64,000 nucleotides of DNA from Stutzerimonas stutzeri (GTDB lineage: Bacteria > Pseudomonadota > Gammaproteobacteria > Pseudomonadales > Pseudomonadaceae): NCBI RefSeq assembly GCF_009789555.1, contig NZ_CP046902.1, forward strand, positions 1,380,001 through 1,444,000. The letters run 5' to 3'. Positions 47,211-56,641 of this stretch are shown one piece after another; the stretch's first letter is position 1, and each line of letters starts with the position of its first letter. Position numbers and translations under genes: made by a program. Under the pieces are notes generated by a model that saw only the letters and a list, made by a program, of their open reading frames with translations, was not told the DNA's origin and did no database searches.

Positions 47211-47841
47211 GATACAAGCAGTAGTTTTCGATGTGTTTGGCACGCTTCTCCAGATAGGTGAGCGCCGCCATCCTTTCCGCCAACTGATGCAGAACCTGCG
47301 GCTTCAGGGCAAAACACCAAGGCCGGATGACGCACGGACTCTGATGACTCGAAATCTGGGCTTGGCTGGAGCTGCCGATTATTTCGGTGCGCAGTTGAGC
47401 AACTCTGAGTTAGCTAGCCTTGAAAGCGACCTTTTCACCGAGCTGGCCAGCGTTCGCCTTTTCGATGATGCGTTGGAGTCGCTAAATCAGCTAAAGGACG
47501 CCGGCCTGAATCTCGCGTTGTGCTCCAATCTCGCAGCCCCATATGCGATTCCGGCCAAACTGTTACTGCCGTCGTTCGATGTTTACGGATGGAGCTTTGA
47601 GGTTGGGACAATAAAGCCTGAGCCCGCAATCTATCGTCAGATGATCGAACAGCTTGGCTGCGAAGCCTCCGCTATCGCAATGATCGGTGACACGTTGCAA
47701 GCCGATATGCTTGGTCCAATTGGGCAAGGCATGCGGGGCTACCACCTACAGCGTGAAGGAAAAGCCGATCAGTGCGGCTTCGTCTCGCTGATGGACTTTG
47801 CAGCCCACGTTCTGCAATACCCACCATCCGCCAACGGCTAA
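47209..47841 (+). CDS. HAD-superfamily hydrolase
   Basis: A 210-residue HAD phosphatase-like enzyme. Motif I is FDVFGTLL (first Asp at residue 8), motif II ALCSNLA, motif III K in GTIKPEPAIY, and motif IV MIGDTLQAD. It is cytoplasmic, substrate unknown. The ATG follows the TcmP-like fragment by about 55 bp. A hairpin follows the stop. Confidence 0.82.
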   Translation: MIQAVVFDVFGTLLQIGERRHPFRQLMQNLRLQGKTPRPDDARTLMTRNLGLAGAADYFGAQLSNSELASLESDLFTELASVRLFDDALESLNQLKDAGLNLALCSNLAAPYAIPAKLLLPSFDVYGWSFEVGTIKPEPAIYRQMIEQLGCEASAIAMIGDTLQADMLGPIGQGMRGYHLQREGKADQCGFVSLMDFAAHVLQYPPSANG

Positions 47842-47872
47842 AGCGGCGTCGCCAGTTTTAGCTGACGCCGCT
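47842..47872 (+). terminator. Hairpin after HAD gene
   Basis: AGCGGCGTC and GACGCCGCT form perfect 9-bp arms right after the stop codon, with a 13-nt loop and no clear U-run. It may end both converging transcripts. Confidence 0.45.
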
Positions 47873-47927
47873 AGACCCGGATGGCTTACAGGCATGAAGA
47901 CACCCTTTTTCTGTAACGGGAGCTCCT

Positions 47928-48818
47928 TCAACCCTTGAGCGCCAGAATACGCCGAGCGCCGTTGAGAACGATGAATCCCACGACGGTACCGATAATCAGG
48001 TCTGGGTAGTTGGACCCAGTCCAAGCGACGAGCGCTCCGGCGACTATGACGCCCATGTTGATGACCACATCATTGGCGGAGAATATCCAGCTCGCTTTCA
48101 TGTGAGCACCACCTTCCCGGTGTTTGGAAATCAGCAGCAAACAACCCGTGTTGGCGAGCAATGCCAGGAACGCGACGGCCATCATTATCAGCGACTCGGG
48201 CTCGCTGCCGAATATAAAGCGTCTGATCACCTCTACGAGCACGCCGAGGGCCAAAATCAGCTGGAGCACACCAGCAAGGTGTGCAGCACGCACCTGCAGA
48301 TTGACGCTGCGCCCAACCGCATAAAGGGCCAGGCCGTACACTGCCGCGTCAGCGAACATGTCGAGCGAATCGGCAATCAGACCCGCGGACCTGGCAATCA
48401 GGCCAGCAGTCATCTCTACCACGAACATGAAGGCGTTGATGCCTAACAGTAAACGTAGGGAGCGGGATTCCTGTGTAGAGTTCGCCGGATTCTCGGCGGC
48501 TTTGATCATCTCAGGGTCTGCCGCGACAGTTTTCTGAAGAGTGGCGCCTAGCCCTAACGTCGCCAGCTTTTTGGTTATGGGCTCAACGGCACTGTCATGC
48601 ATGACATCTAACCGACGGTCCGACAGATCAAAAGTCAGCTTCCGAACTCCGTCCAAACCATTCAGCGCCAAGCGGATCATTCGCTCTTCTGATGGACAAT
48701 CCATCTTGGGCACGGCGTAAACACTGACCCATTGCCCCGTCGTATCGGAAGGGTTTTGCATATCGGCATCAGCGGCTGGTGTCGCATCGCAGCCGCAGGG
48801 ACCATCGGACTTGCTCAT
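47928..48818 (-). CDS. CDF cation transporter with N-terminal metal-binding domain
   Basis: A 296-residue inner-membrane exporter. A Cys-rich start (GPCGCD) and an HMA-like domain with MDCPSEERMIRLALNGLDGV (residues about 39-58) precede about six helices. CDF metal sites are SADSLDMFADA and SANDVVINMG. It probably exports Cd(II)/Zn(II)/Pb(II). It diverges from cadR over a MerR-type promoter, so metal-bound CadR should switch it on. Confidence 0.87.
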   Translation of the reverse strand: MSKSDGPCGCDATPAADADMQNPSDTTGQWVSVYAVPKMDCPSEERMIRLALNGLDGVRKLTFDLSDRRLDVMHDSAVEPITKKLATLGLGATLQKTVAADPEMIKAAENPANSTQESRSLRLLLGINAFMFVVEMTAGLIARSAGLIADSLDMFADAAVYGLALYAVGRSVNLQVRAAHLAGVLQLILALGVLVEVIRRFIFGSEPESLIMMAVAFLALLANTGCLLLISKHREGGAHMKASWIFSANDVVINMGVIVAGALVAWTGSNYPDLIIGTVVGFIVLNGARRILALKG

Positions 48819-48851
48819 GATACGGCTCCACTTGAAATCGAAGATGGGATC

Positions 48852-48882
48852 ATTAAAAGCCTTATAGCTACTATAAGGTCAA
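48852..48882 (-). promoter_or_regulatory. CadR-controlled promoter of the CDF gene
   Basis: On the minus strand -35 TTGACC and -10 TTTAAT are 19 bp apart, the overlong spacing typical of MerR-family promoters. The spacer holds CCTTATAG-CTA-CTATAAGG (48860-48878), a perfect inverted repeat of the CadR/PbrR operator kind. Confidence 0.85.
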
Positions 48883-48910
48883 TAACGCAGAGCCGATGAG
48901 GATTCACACG

Positions 48911-49315
48911 ATGCGCATTGGTCAGTTAGCAAGGCTAATAGGGATTGATACACAGACGATCCGCTTCTATGAGCAGCAGGGCTTGTTGCCACCGCCTGAT
49001 CGCCAGGCGAACGGCTATCGTGTCTACACCGAGAAGCATGGCGAGCGGCTAGCTTTCATCCGGCGCTGCCGAATCTTGAATCTGTCACTTCCAGAGATTC
49101 ACGCACTCCAAAGCTACCAGGATGACCCTCGCCAGCCTTGTACGGCCGTCAATGCCTTACTCGATGATCACATTTCTCAAGTCAGATCCCAGATAACCGC
49201 TCTGCAATCACTCGAACGACAACTCGTTTCACTGCGGGCTAATTGCAACGATGGGCGGGAAGTTGAGGCTTGCGGCATTCTCGCCGGAATTAGCGAGGAC
49301 GCATGCATTAAATGA
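48911..49315 (+). CDS. cadR: Cd(II)/Pb(II)-responsive MerR-family regulator CadR
   Basis: A 134-residue regulator. The MerR winged helix is IGQLARLIGIDTQTIRFYEQ, the linker helix is LDDHISQVRSQITALQSLER. Cysteine ligands fit CadR/PbrR: RQPC in the dimerisation region and CNDGREVEACG near the end. CadR types often end with a His tail; here it is short. The start at 48911 matches MRIGQLAR; the frame extends five codons further. It controls the divergent CDF gene. Confidence 0.9.
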   Translation: MRIGQLARLIGIDTQTIRFYEQQGLLPPPDRQANGYRVYTEKHGERLAFIRRCRILNLSLPEIHALQSYQDDPRQPCTAVNALLDDHISQVRSQITALQSLERQLVSLRANCNDGREVEACGILAGISEDACIK

Positions 49316-49437
49316 ACGGCGTTGGGGCTTGCGGGCCTGGTTACCCGGCCAACGCGCATGCCCTCGAAATGGTTGTTTGTCCCTGTGGTTTTTGCCCCTT
49401 CGTAGTGATGGCTGTCTCCGTGCGGTATCACTTTGAG

Positions 49438-50811
49438 TCAGGCCTGCCGAGGAAACGTGAGTTCAAACGTGGTCCGACCGTCTTTGCTGGCGACGGCCAC
49501 GTGGCCTTTGTGGAGGTTCATCACTGAGCGGACAATCGCTAGCCCCAATCCTGCCCCGCGAGGTTGTATGCCGTTAACGCGGTAAAAGCGGTCGAACAGA
49601 TGTGGGAGATGATCCGATTCGATAGTCGCGCCATGATTGGTGACAGCCAGCGAGACGATGTCTACGTCCTCCTCAAGGATCTTAAGTTCGACCGTACTGC
49701 CAGTATTTGAATGCCGCAGCGCGTTGGATAGCAGGTTGGAAATGGCCCGCTGGACCATAAGTCGATTTCCCAAAATCATGGCATCGCCCGTTACTGTCGT
49801 AGCGACTCCCGCTTCTTCGGCAAGGACTTCGAAGTATTCACATACGCGCCTCGCCTCGCTTCCTAAAGATAATTGTTCGAGCTTCAGTGCTGGGCTGGCG
49901 TGGCTGGCCTGGGCGAGAAACAGCATGTCTGACACGATTCGATCCATGCGTTCGAGTTCTTCAACCGACGACTCGATCACCTCCCGATAATGCTCCTTGC
50001 TTCGCTCACGCACCAAAGTCACCTGCGCCTTGCCTATCAGGTTGTTCAGCGGAGTTTTTAACTCATGAGCCACATCGTCCGAGAATTGTGACAGTTGCTG
50101 AACGCCGTCATCGAGTCGATGAAGCATTACGTTGAGGCTGTGCGCCAATGCCTGGAGCTCTTGCGGAAGCCGATCGGTGCGGATTCGAGGTGATAGATCC
50201 TGTGTAGATACCTTAGTCGCCAAGGCCCGGAACTTGCGAAGCGGCCGCAAGCCATTTTGGGCGATTAGCCATCCAGCCAATCCGATCAATATCAGTAGCA
50301 TCGGCACGGTCACTAAGGCCGAGCGCAGGAATGCAGCCACCAGCCGTTGATCGGCACTGCGATCTTGCGAAAGTAAAAGCGTCATTGGAGCCAGTCCCGG
50401 GACTTGGATTTGCTTGCGCCCGGTTAGCATCTGCACGCCATCTTTCGTTGTCCAGCCAAGATAGTCGCCGTCCCTGCTCACGAGATCCAGCTGCTGCGGC
50501 GCATTGGCGAATCGGCCGATACTGAAAATGGGTGATTTCGCTGTATCGCCGATGACCGTAATCGAAAGGTTGTCATGGCCGAGTACGGTATCGCTCAATG
50601 CGTGTTGCCAGGAGCGGCCCATACGGGCTTTGGTGTCTTCGAGGAGTCCATGATCGATCTGAGAGAGCTTGGCCGTCACTTCCTCCTGGGCGCGCAGTTC
50701 CAGTTGGCGCACCAGTACCCAGTAGCTCAGTGCAATCAGCAGCGCGACCAAAGCGGCGCCGGTCAGTGTGATTTGAAGCGCGAGACGCGATGCGAGGCTG
50801 AGTGGCTTCAA
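49438..50811 (-). CDS. czcS: Zinc/cadmium/cobalt sensor kinase CzcS
   Basis: A 457-residue heavy-metal sensor kinase. TM1 is around ALQITLTGAALVALLIALSY, TM2 around VTVPMLLILIGLAGWLIA, then HAMP. The H-box is DVAHELKTPLNN, the N-box NLLSNALRH, and RGAGLGLAIV the glycine box. The likely start is the TTG at 50811, which overlaps the czcR stop (TTGA) and gives LKPLSLASRLALQ; longer readings have no signal. It should phosphorylate CzcR in response to metal. Confidence 0.88.
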   Translation of the reverse strand: MKPLSLASRLALQITLTGAALVALLIALSYWVLVRQLELRAQEEVTAKLSQIDHGLLEDTKARMGRSWQHALSDTVLGHDNLSITVIGDTAKSPIFSIGRFANAPQQLDLVSRDGDYLGWTTKDGVQMLTGRKQIQVPGLAPMTLLLSQDRSADQRLVAAFLRSALVTVPMLLILIGLAGWLIAQNGLRPLRKFRALATKVSTQDLSPRIRTDRLPQELQALAHSLNVMLHRLDDGVQQLSQFSDDVAHELKTPLNNLIGKAQVTLVRERSKEHYREVIESSVEELERMDRIVSDMLFLAQASHASPALKLEQLSLGSEARRVCEYFEVLAEEAGVATTVTGDAMILGNRLMVQRAISNLLSNALRHSNTGSTVELKILEEDVDIVSLAVTNHGATIESDHLPHLFDRFYRVNGIQPRGAGLGLAIVRSVMNLHKGHVAVASKDGRTTFELTFPRQA

Positions 50812-51482
50812 GGCCGCGCCTCCAGCACGTAGCCCACACCCCGGATGGTGTGTATCAGGCGATCGCCGAAGGGTTCGTCCACTTTCATCCGCAGGCGACG
50901 AATCGCAACATCCACCACATTGGTATCGCAGTCGAAATTGATGTCCCACACCATGGCAGTTATTTCCGTACGCGTGAGGACTTCGCCAGTCCGGCGCATG
51001 AGCAGATGCAATAACGCAAATTCTTTGCTGGTGAGGTCGATACGCTGACCGCTCCGGTAAGCCCTATGCCGGGCCGGGTCCAGTTCGAGGTCGGCTACAC
51101 GCAGGTTGCTCGGAAGTGTGACTGCCTCGCCTCGCCGCAACAGTGTCCGGATACGGGCAAGCAGCTCGGGGAACTGGAACGGCTTGACCAGATAGTCGTC
51201 GGCGCCCGATTCCAAGCCGCGGACTTTTTGCTCTAAGCGGCCATTGGCAGTCAGCATGATGACGCGTGTCTGCTTACGCCGCCTGATGAGTTCGAGAACC
51301 TCCCACCCATCCATGGTTGGCAGATTCACATCTAGCAGCACGATGTCATAGTCGTTCTGCAGTGCCAGGTGAAACCCATCGAGGCCATCACTTACGCAAT
51401 CGACCAAGTAACCACATTCGATAAGACCCTGCTGCAAGTATTCCGCAGCTTTGATCTCGTCTTCGACAACCAGGATGCGCAT
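50808..51482 (-). CDS. czcR: Response regulator CzcR
   Basis: A 224-residue OmpR-class regulator with phospho-site D51 (DIVLLDVNLPT), DDYLVKPFQF and winged-helix ending RGVGYVLEARP. It is close to CopR at 21738 but distinct. It is translationally coupled to czcS. In P. aeruginosa CzcR activates czcCBA and represses oprD; both gene types lie next to it here. The ATG at 51482 gives MRILVVEDE. Confidence 0.92.
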   Translation of the reverse strand: MRILVVEDEIKAAEYLQQGLIECGYLVDCVSDGLDGFHLALQNDYDIVLLDVNLPTMDGWEVLELIRRRKQTRVIMLTANGRLEQKVRGLESGADDYLVKPFQFPELLARIRTLLRRGEAVTLPSNLRVADLELDPARHRAYRSGQRIDLTSKEFALLHLLMRRTGEVLTRTEITAMVWDINFDCDTNVVDVAIRRLRMKVDEPFGDRLIHTIRGVGYVLEARP

Positions 51483-51802
51483 GTTTTGAGGTAACTCGGC
51501 AAGGAGGTGCGCGGTAAGCGGAACCAAAAAAATCCATGTAGTAACTAGGTCAAGACGAAAGCGGCTTGGCTCTAGCGTGAAAGGCAGAGGCGAAAAGATC
51601 TGCCCAGGGAAGCGGGAAGCACTTTAACGCGGTAAAAGCCCTGTGAGGGCTATCTTGCGAATTTGTAATCTACCGGTCATTTGGTTGACCCGCAGCGCGA
51701 GCGGGTGCACCAAACGAAAAAAGGCGCCCTGATGGGCGCCTGAAACACATCTTCAAACCAAGGGAGCAAAACTAAAGAAGATGTGGTGTTGCTCATGGTG
51801 TT
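51483..51802. promoter_or_regulatory. czcR upstream region with half box
   Basis: No gene. GAATTTGTAATC at 51657-51668 is a half box like those of the copper genes, about 175 bp before czcR. The oprD terminator at 51717 lies within. AAGGAGG (51502-51508 on the plus strand) is on the wrong strand to be a ribosome site. Confidence 0.4.
51717..51741 (-). terminator. Terminator of the OprD-family gene
   Basis: AGGCGCCC and GGGCGCCT pair around TGAT and are followed on the minus strand by a T-run. It lies 62 bp after the porin stop codon. Confidence 0.85.
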
Positions 51803-53122
51803 TCACAAGATCGAGAGAGGGTACTCGGCGATGAATCGGACCTCATCGAGGTCGGACTCGAAAGCAGTCGCCCGCGTGGTAGCCTGGCGCACCCGCAGAG
51901 ACAAATCCTTGAGAGAGCCAGTCTGTACAACGTAGCGGGCTTCGACGTCGCGTTCCCAGCGGTTCTGTCCCGTCAGCGGCGCACCGTTATCGTCTTGGCG
52001 CATGTACACCTCGTTCGCGTTGCTGTAATCGGCGCCCCAACCGCGGGCGTAGCGGGTCATGAAAGTAAGCCCGGGTATGCCGTACTCCGCCATGTTCAGG
52101 TCGTAGCGCAGCATCCAGGACTGCTCTTTAGGTGAGTTGAAATCACTGTACTGAATGGAGTTGTTCAGGTAGATCGAGTCCGCCTGGCGCAAGTAGTCAA
52201 AGTCGTTGTTACCGTTGTTTCGCTGATACGACGCCGTGACGGTGTGCGCGCCGAAGGCGACACCCAGGCTGGAGCTCCAGATGTTGTTGTTGAACTCGCC
52301 CAGCAACTCACGGCCTTCGTCGGTTGCCTTGTAATAGTTGAAGCTGGCCAGCAGCGCGACGATATCGGAGAGCGGATAGGTGGCCGACGCACCGAAGTAA
52401 TGCTGGTTCCAGGCATCTTTGAGGCGGCTGGTGTACAGGCTAAGACTGATATTTTCATTCACGCTGTAGTCACCGCCTGCGTAGCCGAGCCAAGGCGCGT
52501 CTACGCCCCCGCCGTAGAAGGTGACGAAGTCTTCGTTCATGTTACTGGTGTTGGGCTGGCTCATCGCGTGCAAGCGGCCTCCCTGAAGGGTGAGGTCGTC
52601 CAGCGAGTTGTTCACAACGGTGACACCCTTGAAAGACTCCGGCAGCAGCCGAGAGTCGCCGAAGTGCACGACAGGTGTAGTGGGAAATACATCGCCGGCC
52701 TTGATCTCGGTGTCCAGCAAGCGTGCTTTCACCGCGCCCCCCACCCGTGTGAAGTCATCCTCAGGATCGCCAGCGCTGTCGTGGGGAAGCAGGTCGATGC
52801 TGCCGCCCACACCGGAGCGCCCCGAACCGGAGTCGAGCTTGAGGCCGAGCATGGCGAAAGCGTCGAAGCCAATCCCTACCGAGCCTTGGGTATATCCGGA
52901 CTCGAAGAAGGCCATCAATCCGTGGGCCCATTCCTCGGAGTAGCCATTGCCGGCGGCACTCTCACCGTCGCGAAAATCCCGATTGAAATAGAAGTTGCGA
53001 TTTATCAGCGATAGCGTGCTGCCTTCGATGAAGCCCTCGGCTGTTTCCGATTGGGCAAAGACCGGGGCGCTGCCCAATGCCAGTGAAAGGGCTGTCAGCG
53101 AAAAAACGGCCTTTTTGCTCAT
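51803..53122 (-). CDS. OprD-family outer membrane porin
   Basis: A 439-residue porin of normal length with a signal peptide ending PVFAQ. The opening GFIEGSTLSLINRNFYFNRD is typical of OprD/Opd proteins, and a run of alternating polar and aromatic strands follows. These channels take up basic amino acids or organic acids; the substrate of this one is not known. It sits between czcRS and czcICBA, divergent from czcI, with box-like sites upstream. That placement hints at control by CzcR. Confidence 0.9.
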   Translation of the reverse strand: MSKKAVFSLTALSLALGSAPVFAQSETAEGFIEGSTLSLINRNFYFNRDFRDGESAAGNGYSEEWAHGLMAFFESGYTQGSVGIGFDAFAMLGLKLDSGSGRSGVGGSIDLLPHDSAGDPEDDFTRVGGAVKARLLDTEIKAGDVFPTTPVVHFGDSRLLPESFKGVTVVNNSLDDLTLQGGRLHAMSQPNTSNMNEDFVTFYGGGVDAPWLGYAGGDYSVNENISLSLYTSRLKDAWNQHYFGASATYPLSDIVALLASFNYYKATDEGRELLGEFNNNIWSSSLGVAFGAHTVTASYQRNNGNNDFDYLRQADSIYLNNSIQYSDFNSPKEQSWMLRYDLNMAEYGIPGLTFMTRYARGWGADYSNANEVYMRQDDNGAPLTGQNRWERDVEARYVVQTGSLKDLSLRVRQATTRATAFESDLDEVRFIAEYPLSIL

Positions 53123-53237
53123 GATGATGCTCCTTATGTACGGCAGGTCAGTGCTCGAATGACGCCTTTCGCCTTTTTGTTTTTAGCGCTTGGCCATGTT
53201 CTTCCCCTAGAGATGACGGCAGGATTAGCGGCAAATG

Positions 53238-53296
53238 ACTATTTTGTAATCTGAGGAAGCCCAATCGCGCACTCCTTCGATTACAGATTTGTAATG
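53238..53296. promoter_or_regulatory. Two box-like sites in oprD-czcI region
   Basis: GACTATTTTGTAATC (53237-53251) is a half site, and GATTACAGATTTGTAATG (53279-53296) is a good pseudo-palindrome. They lie 115-175 bp before the porin and about 230 bp before czcI. Possible CzcR sites for both directions. The 400-bp gap holds no gene. Confidence 0.55.
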
Positions 53297-53522
53297 TTGC
53301 GGTCACCAGGTCGTTATCCACACTTATTTAAAGTCACCACCCCATAGCCATCAGCTATCTCGCCGGCTTGGCAAGGCTGATAAAAACGCTTTCGTGTATT
53401 TGTCTACTAAATTCAGGGCGAATCACTATCGCAGTAGAGGCGCATGTGTTTCGCGTCTTGGCGGGGGTAGTTCTTATGATTGGATTCGACATCTAAACCA
53501 GGAAGTCATCGTTTTGCCTTGG

Positions 53523-53903
53523 ATGAGAAAAATAGTTTTGCTGATGTTGCTAGCCTTGTTCCCATTGCAATCATCATGGGCAGTTGTTAGCACGAGCTGC
53601 AGTCATGAGGATGGTTCGGCAGCAAATCATCTTGGACATCACGAACATCCGCACGAGTCTCTGGGTACTGACGAGGAAGGATCGTCAAAAGCCGCAAAAA
53701 AAATCAGTCTGGATGGAGACTGTGTCTTTCATGGCGACCATATCAAGCCGCTTATAACGAAAGGGATCTGTCCTGGTTCGGTATTATCAATGAGCTTGAA
53801 ACCGTTTCCTTCTGCTAGCTACGCATCGGCTGAAGCGGGGCGTCCTGAGAAACCTAATTGGCGCATCGGTGCAAAACCGGTGGGACGCCAAAGTAACCAG
53901 TAA
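53523..53903 (+). CDS. czcI: CzcI-like regulatory protein
   Basis: A 126-residue protein with a signal peptide (MRKIVLLMLLALFPLQSSWA), then SCSHED...NHLGHHEHPHES, a Cys/His-rich metal site as in CzcI. CzcI is a small periplasmic protein found in front of czcCBA. The start at 53523 is chosen for the signal peptide; the frame extends upstream without meaning. It is first in the czcICBA cluster. Confidence 0.78.
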   Translation: MRKIVLLMLLALFPLQSSWAVVSTSCSHEDGSAANHLGHHEHPHESLGTDEEGSSKAAKKISLDGDCVFHGDHIKPLITKGICPGSVLSMSLKPFPSASYASAEAGRPEKPNWRIGAKPVGRQSNQ

Positions 53904-53961
53904 GCGCCATTTATCTGTATCTGACGTCTCACCGAACCTTCCCTTTTTTTAGGAGATTTCG

Positions 53962-55269
53962 GTGCGAAAAGCTCTTTTCTCGCTGGGGTTGACGACGTTG
54001 TCGTGCAATCTCGCCTTTGCGCAACCCTTAGAGTTGCCGACCTTCACACAGACCTTACCTGTCGGTGTGTCAAATACATTCCCCGTTGAGTCTGTCGAAT
54101 CCATAAGCTTTCTACGCGCCTTGGAACTCGCTAGCTCTGCAAGCCCTGAACTGGCTGTTGCAAGACGTGAGCTGGCTGCTTCTCGCGCATTAATTAGCCA
54201 AGCCGGAGCACGTCCGAATCCAATATTGTCCGCTAGCCAGGAGGGAATCCGGGGCGATGCCCCGGAGACCACGCTTGAACTGAGCCAAGAAATAGAGCTG
54301 GGTGGTAAACGTTCGGCTCGTATTGAGGCGGCGCAACGAGCCTTGGACGTAGCAGCTGCTGACCTACAGGACGCCCAAGCTCGACTGAGGGGGGCAGTGA
54401 TGGGCGCGTACTACGATGTGCTTACTGCTCAAGAACGGCTGGACCTCGCTCAGGCTGCTTCAAAGCTTGCGAAGCAAGCAGTGAACGTGGCCAATCGACG
54501 TGTGAGGGCCGGCATGGTTTCTCCCGTAGAGGAAACCCGGGCGCGGGTTGCGGCTACTGGAGTGCAAGTAGAGCTTGCCCAGGCCACAGCTGAACTCGAA
54601 GCTGCGCGCACTCGGCTGGCGGCCAACTGGGGAAATCCACAGCCACGCTTTGAGCGAGTAAAAGAGCCGGCAGAGGCAGTGCCTCCTCTTCCCGAGCTAG
54701 CTGAGCTTTATAGCCGTTTGAACGATTCCGCCCAACTAACCCGCGCGCGTCGGGAGGCTGAAAGACGTCGGGCTGCGTTAAAGCTGGAAAGGACGAATCG
54801 CTTTTCTAACGTGACGGTTAGCGTAGGTGCCCAACGCTCAGATGAATATAACGGCACGCTGGGATTGGTGAGTATCTCGATGCCCCTGCCGTTGTTTGAT
54901 CGAAACCAAGGCAACATCGGAGCAGCGCAGGAACGGGCCTACCAGGCGCAGGACGAGCTCAACGCCGTCCATATACGCCTGAAAAGCGAACTTTCCCAAG
55001 CGCACATGCGGCTGCGCACTGCTCGCCAGCAGTTTGAACTGTTGCGCAACGATATGCTCCCCAGTGCCCAAAGCGCTTATGAAGCTGCCAGCAAGGGGTT
55101 CGAACTTGGAAAATTCACGTTCCTTGACGTACTGGATGCTCAACGCACGCTTTTCCAAGCCCGATCTCAGTACCTGTCTGCGCTATCACAAGCTAACCAG
55201 GCGGCGGCAGAAATCTCGCGAATTGTCGGAGATGGGTCGGCCGTTATCACCTCGGCCACTCAGCCATAG
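53962..55269 (+). CDS. czcC: Outer membrane efflux protein CzcC
   Basis: A 435-residue TolC-family protein with a GTG start (AGGAG 8 nt before) and a signal peptide ending AFAQ. It has the duplicated helical-hairpin layout (FLRALELASSASPELAVARR). It is the outer duct of the CzcCBA pump for Zn, Cd and Co. It lies 8 bp before czcB. Confidence 0.92.
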   Translation: MRKALFSLGLTTLSCNLAFAQPLELPTFTQTLPVGVSNTFPVESVESISFLRALELASSASPELAVARRELAASRALISQAGARPNPILSASQEGIRGDAPETTLELSQEIELGGKRSARIEAAQRALDVAAADLQDAQARLRGAVMGAYYDVLTAQERLDLAQAASKLAKQAVNVANRRVRAGMVSPVEETRARVAATGVQVELAQATAELEAARTRLAANWGNPQPRFERVKEPAEAVPPLPELAELYSRLNDSAQLTRARREAERRRAALKLERTNRFSNVTVSVGAQRSDEYNGTLGLVSISMPLPLFDRNQGNIGAAQERAYQAQDELNAVHIRLKSELSQAHMRLRTARQQFELLRNDMLPSAQSAYEAASKGFELGKFTFLDVLDAQRTLFQARSQYLSALSQANQAAAEISRIVGDGSAVITSATQP

Positions 55270-55277
55270 GAATCCAT

Positions 55278-56624
55278 ATGAAAAGTAAATCGAATACATC
55301 TTCCTTGGCTGGTCACAAGAAGCAGATTTTTTGGATCGTCGTCATATTAAGCGTGGCACTTATGCTTGGCGGATTGCTTCTTCGCAGTAGTCCAGCTGTG
55401 CCCGATGCGGGCGACGCACATAGCGAGCATGGTGACGAATCGGAGCATGAGGATGAAGGGCATTCGGATGAGGATGCAGAAGCCGAAGGAGATCATGGCC
55501 ATGATGAAGGAGGCGCCGATAGCGATCACGAGGTCGGTGCGGCAGAGAAAGATGAGCATGAAGATGAGCCCGAGGGAGCGGAGCATACTGAAACAGCAGA
55601 GGTAGAACTCTCAGAGACACAAATCCTAGCCGCCGGCATCTCACTGGCAACTGCTCAGCCCGCAAAGATAAAAAGCGCAATTGAGCTGCCTGGCGAAATT
55701 ACATTCAACCAAGACCGCACAGCGCAAGTTGTGCCTCGTCTCTCAGGTGTCGTTGAAGCGGTCAAAGTCGATTTGGGCGAACAGGTGAAACAGGGGCAAG
55801 TACTTGCTGTGATCGCGAGTACAGACCTGTCGGAACGTAGAAGCGAGTTCTACGCGGCGCAAAAACGTCTTGCATTGGCTCAAAAAACCTATCGACGCGA
55901 AAAGGAGCTATGGGAAGAGCGTATTTCTGCGGAACAGGATTATTTACAGGCACAACAGGCTTTACGGGAAGCAGAGCTGACTGTTGCGAATGCAAACGCA
56001 CAGCTACAAGCGCTTGGCAGTGATGCTGGCAAGCCAGACGCATTGAGCCGCTACGAACTCAGGGCGCCGTTCGATGGGATGATCGTTGAGAAGGACATCA
56101 CGCTCGGTGAGTCAGTCAATACCGATGACCAGATATTCATCATTTCCGATCTCTCCACCGTGTGGGCAGATATCAGCGTTCCTGCCAATGCACTCAGCGC
56201 GGTACGAGTAGGCAGCAATGCCGTTATCGAGGCCACAGCATTCGAGTCCAGTGCCAATGGAACCGTTTCTTATGTCGGCTCACTTGTTGGTCAGCAAAGC
56301 CGCGCCGCTACCGCCCGGGTCACACTTCCCAACCCTGAAGGGGTTTGGCGCCCCGGCCTGTTCGTCAAAGTGCAGGTAGGCGCTGGCGAAGCATCCGTGC
56401 CAGTCGCAGTAAGTCCTGATGCGATCCACACATTGGAAGAAAAGCCGGTGGTGTTTGTACGGACCGACCATGGCTTTGCTGCTCAGCCAATCGTGAGTGG
56501 CCGCAGCGATAGTGACGCGGTCGAAATCAAGGAAGGCCTCCAGCCCGGAGCGCGCTATGCCTTGGATAACAGCTTCATCATCAAGTCCGAGCTTGGCAAA
56601 GCCAGCGCCTCGCATGCTCACTGA
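55278..56624 (+). CDS. czcB: Membrane fusion protein CzcB
   Basis: A 448-residue adaptor. A membrane segment (WIVVILSVALMLGGLLL) precedes a very His/Asp/Glu-rich stretch (about 50-105; HSEHGDESEHEDEGHSDED), the zinc-binding region of CzcB. The lipoyl/hairpin core and beta domain follow. It links CzcA and CzcC. Confidence 0.93.
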   Translation: MKSKSNTSSLAGHKKQIFWIVVILSVALMLGGLLLRSSPAVPDAGDAHSEHGDESEHEDEGHSDEDAEAEGDHGHDEGGADSDHEVGAAEKDEHEDEPEGAEHTETAEVELSETQILAAGISLATAQPAKIKSAIELPGEITFNQDRTAQVVPRLSGVVEAVKVDLGEQVKQGQVLAVIASTDLSERRSEFYAAQKRLALAQKTYRREKELWEERISAEQDYLQAQQALREAELTVANANAQLQALGSDAGKPDALSRYELRAPFDGMIVEKDITLGESVNTDDQIFIISDLSTVWADISVPANALSAVRVGSNAVIEATAFESSANGTVSYVGSLVGQQSRAATARVTLPNPEGVWRPGLFVKVQVGAGEASVPVAVSPDAIHTLEEKPVVFVRTDHGFAAQPIVSGRSDSDAVEIKEGLQPGARYALDNSFIIKSELGKASASHAH

Positions 56625-56641
56625 TACGGAGTTATAGAATC

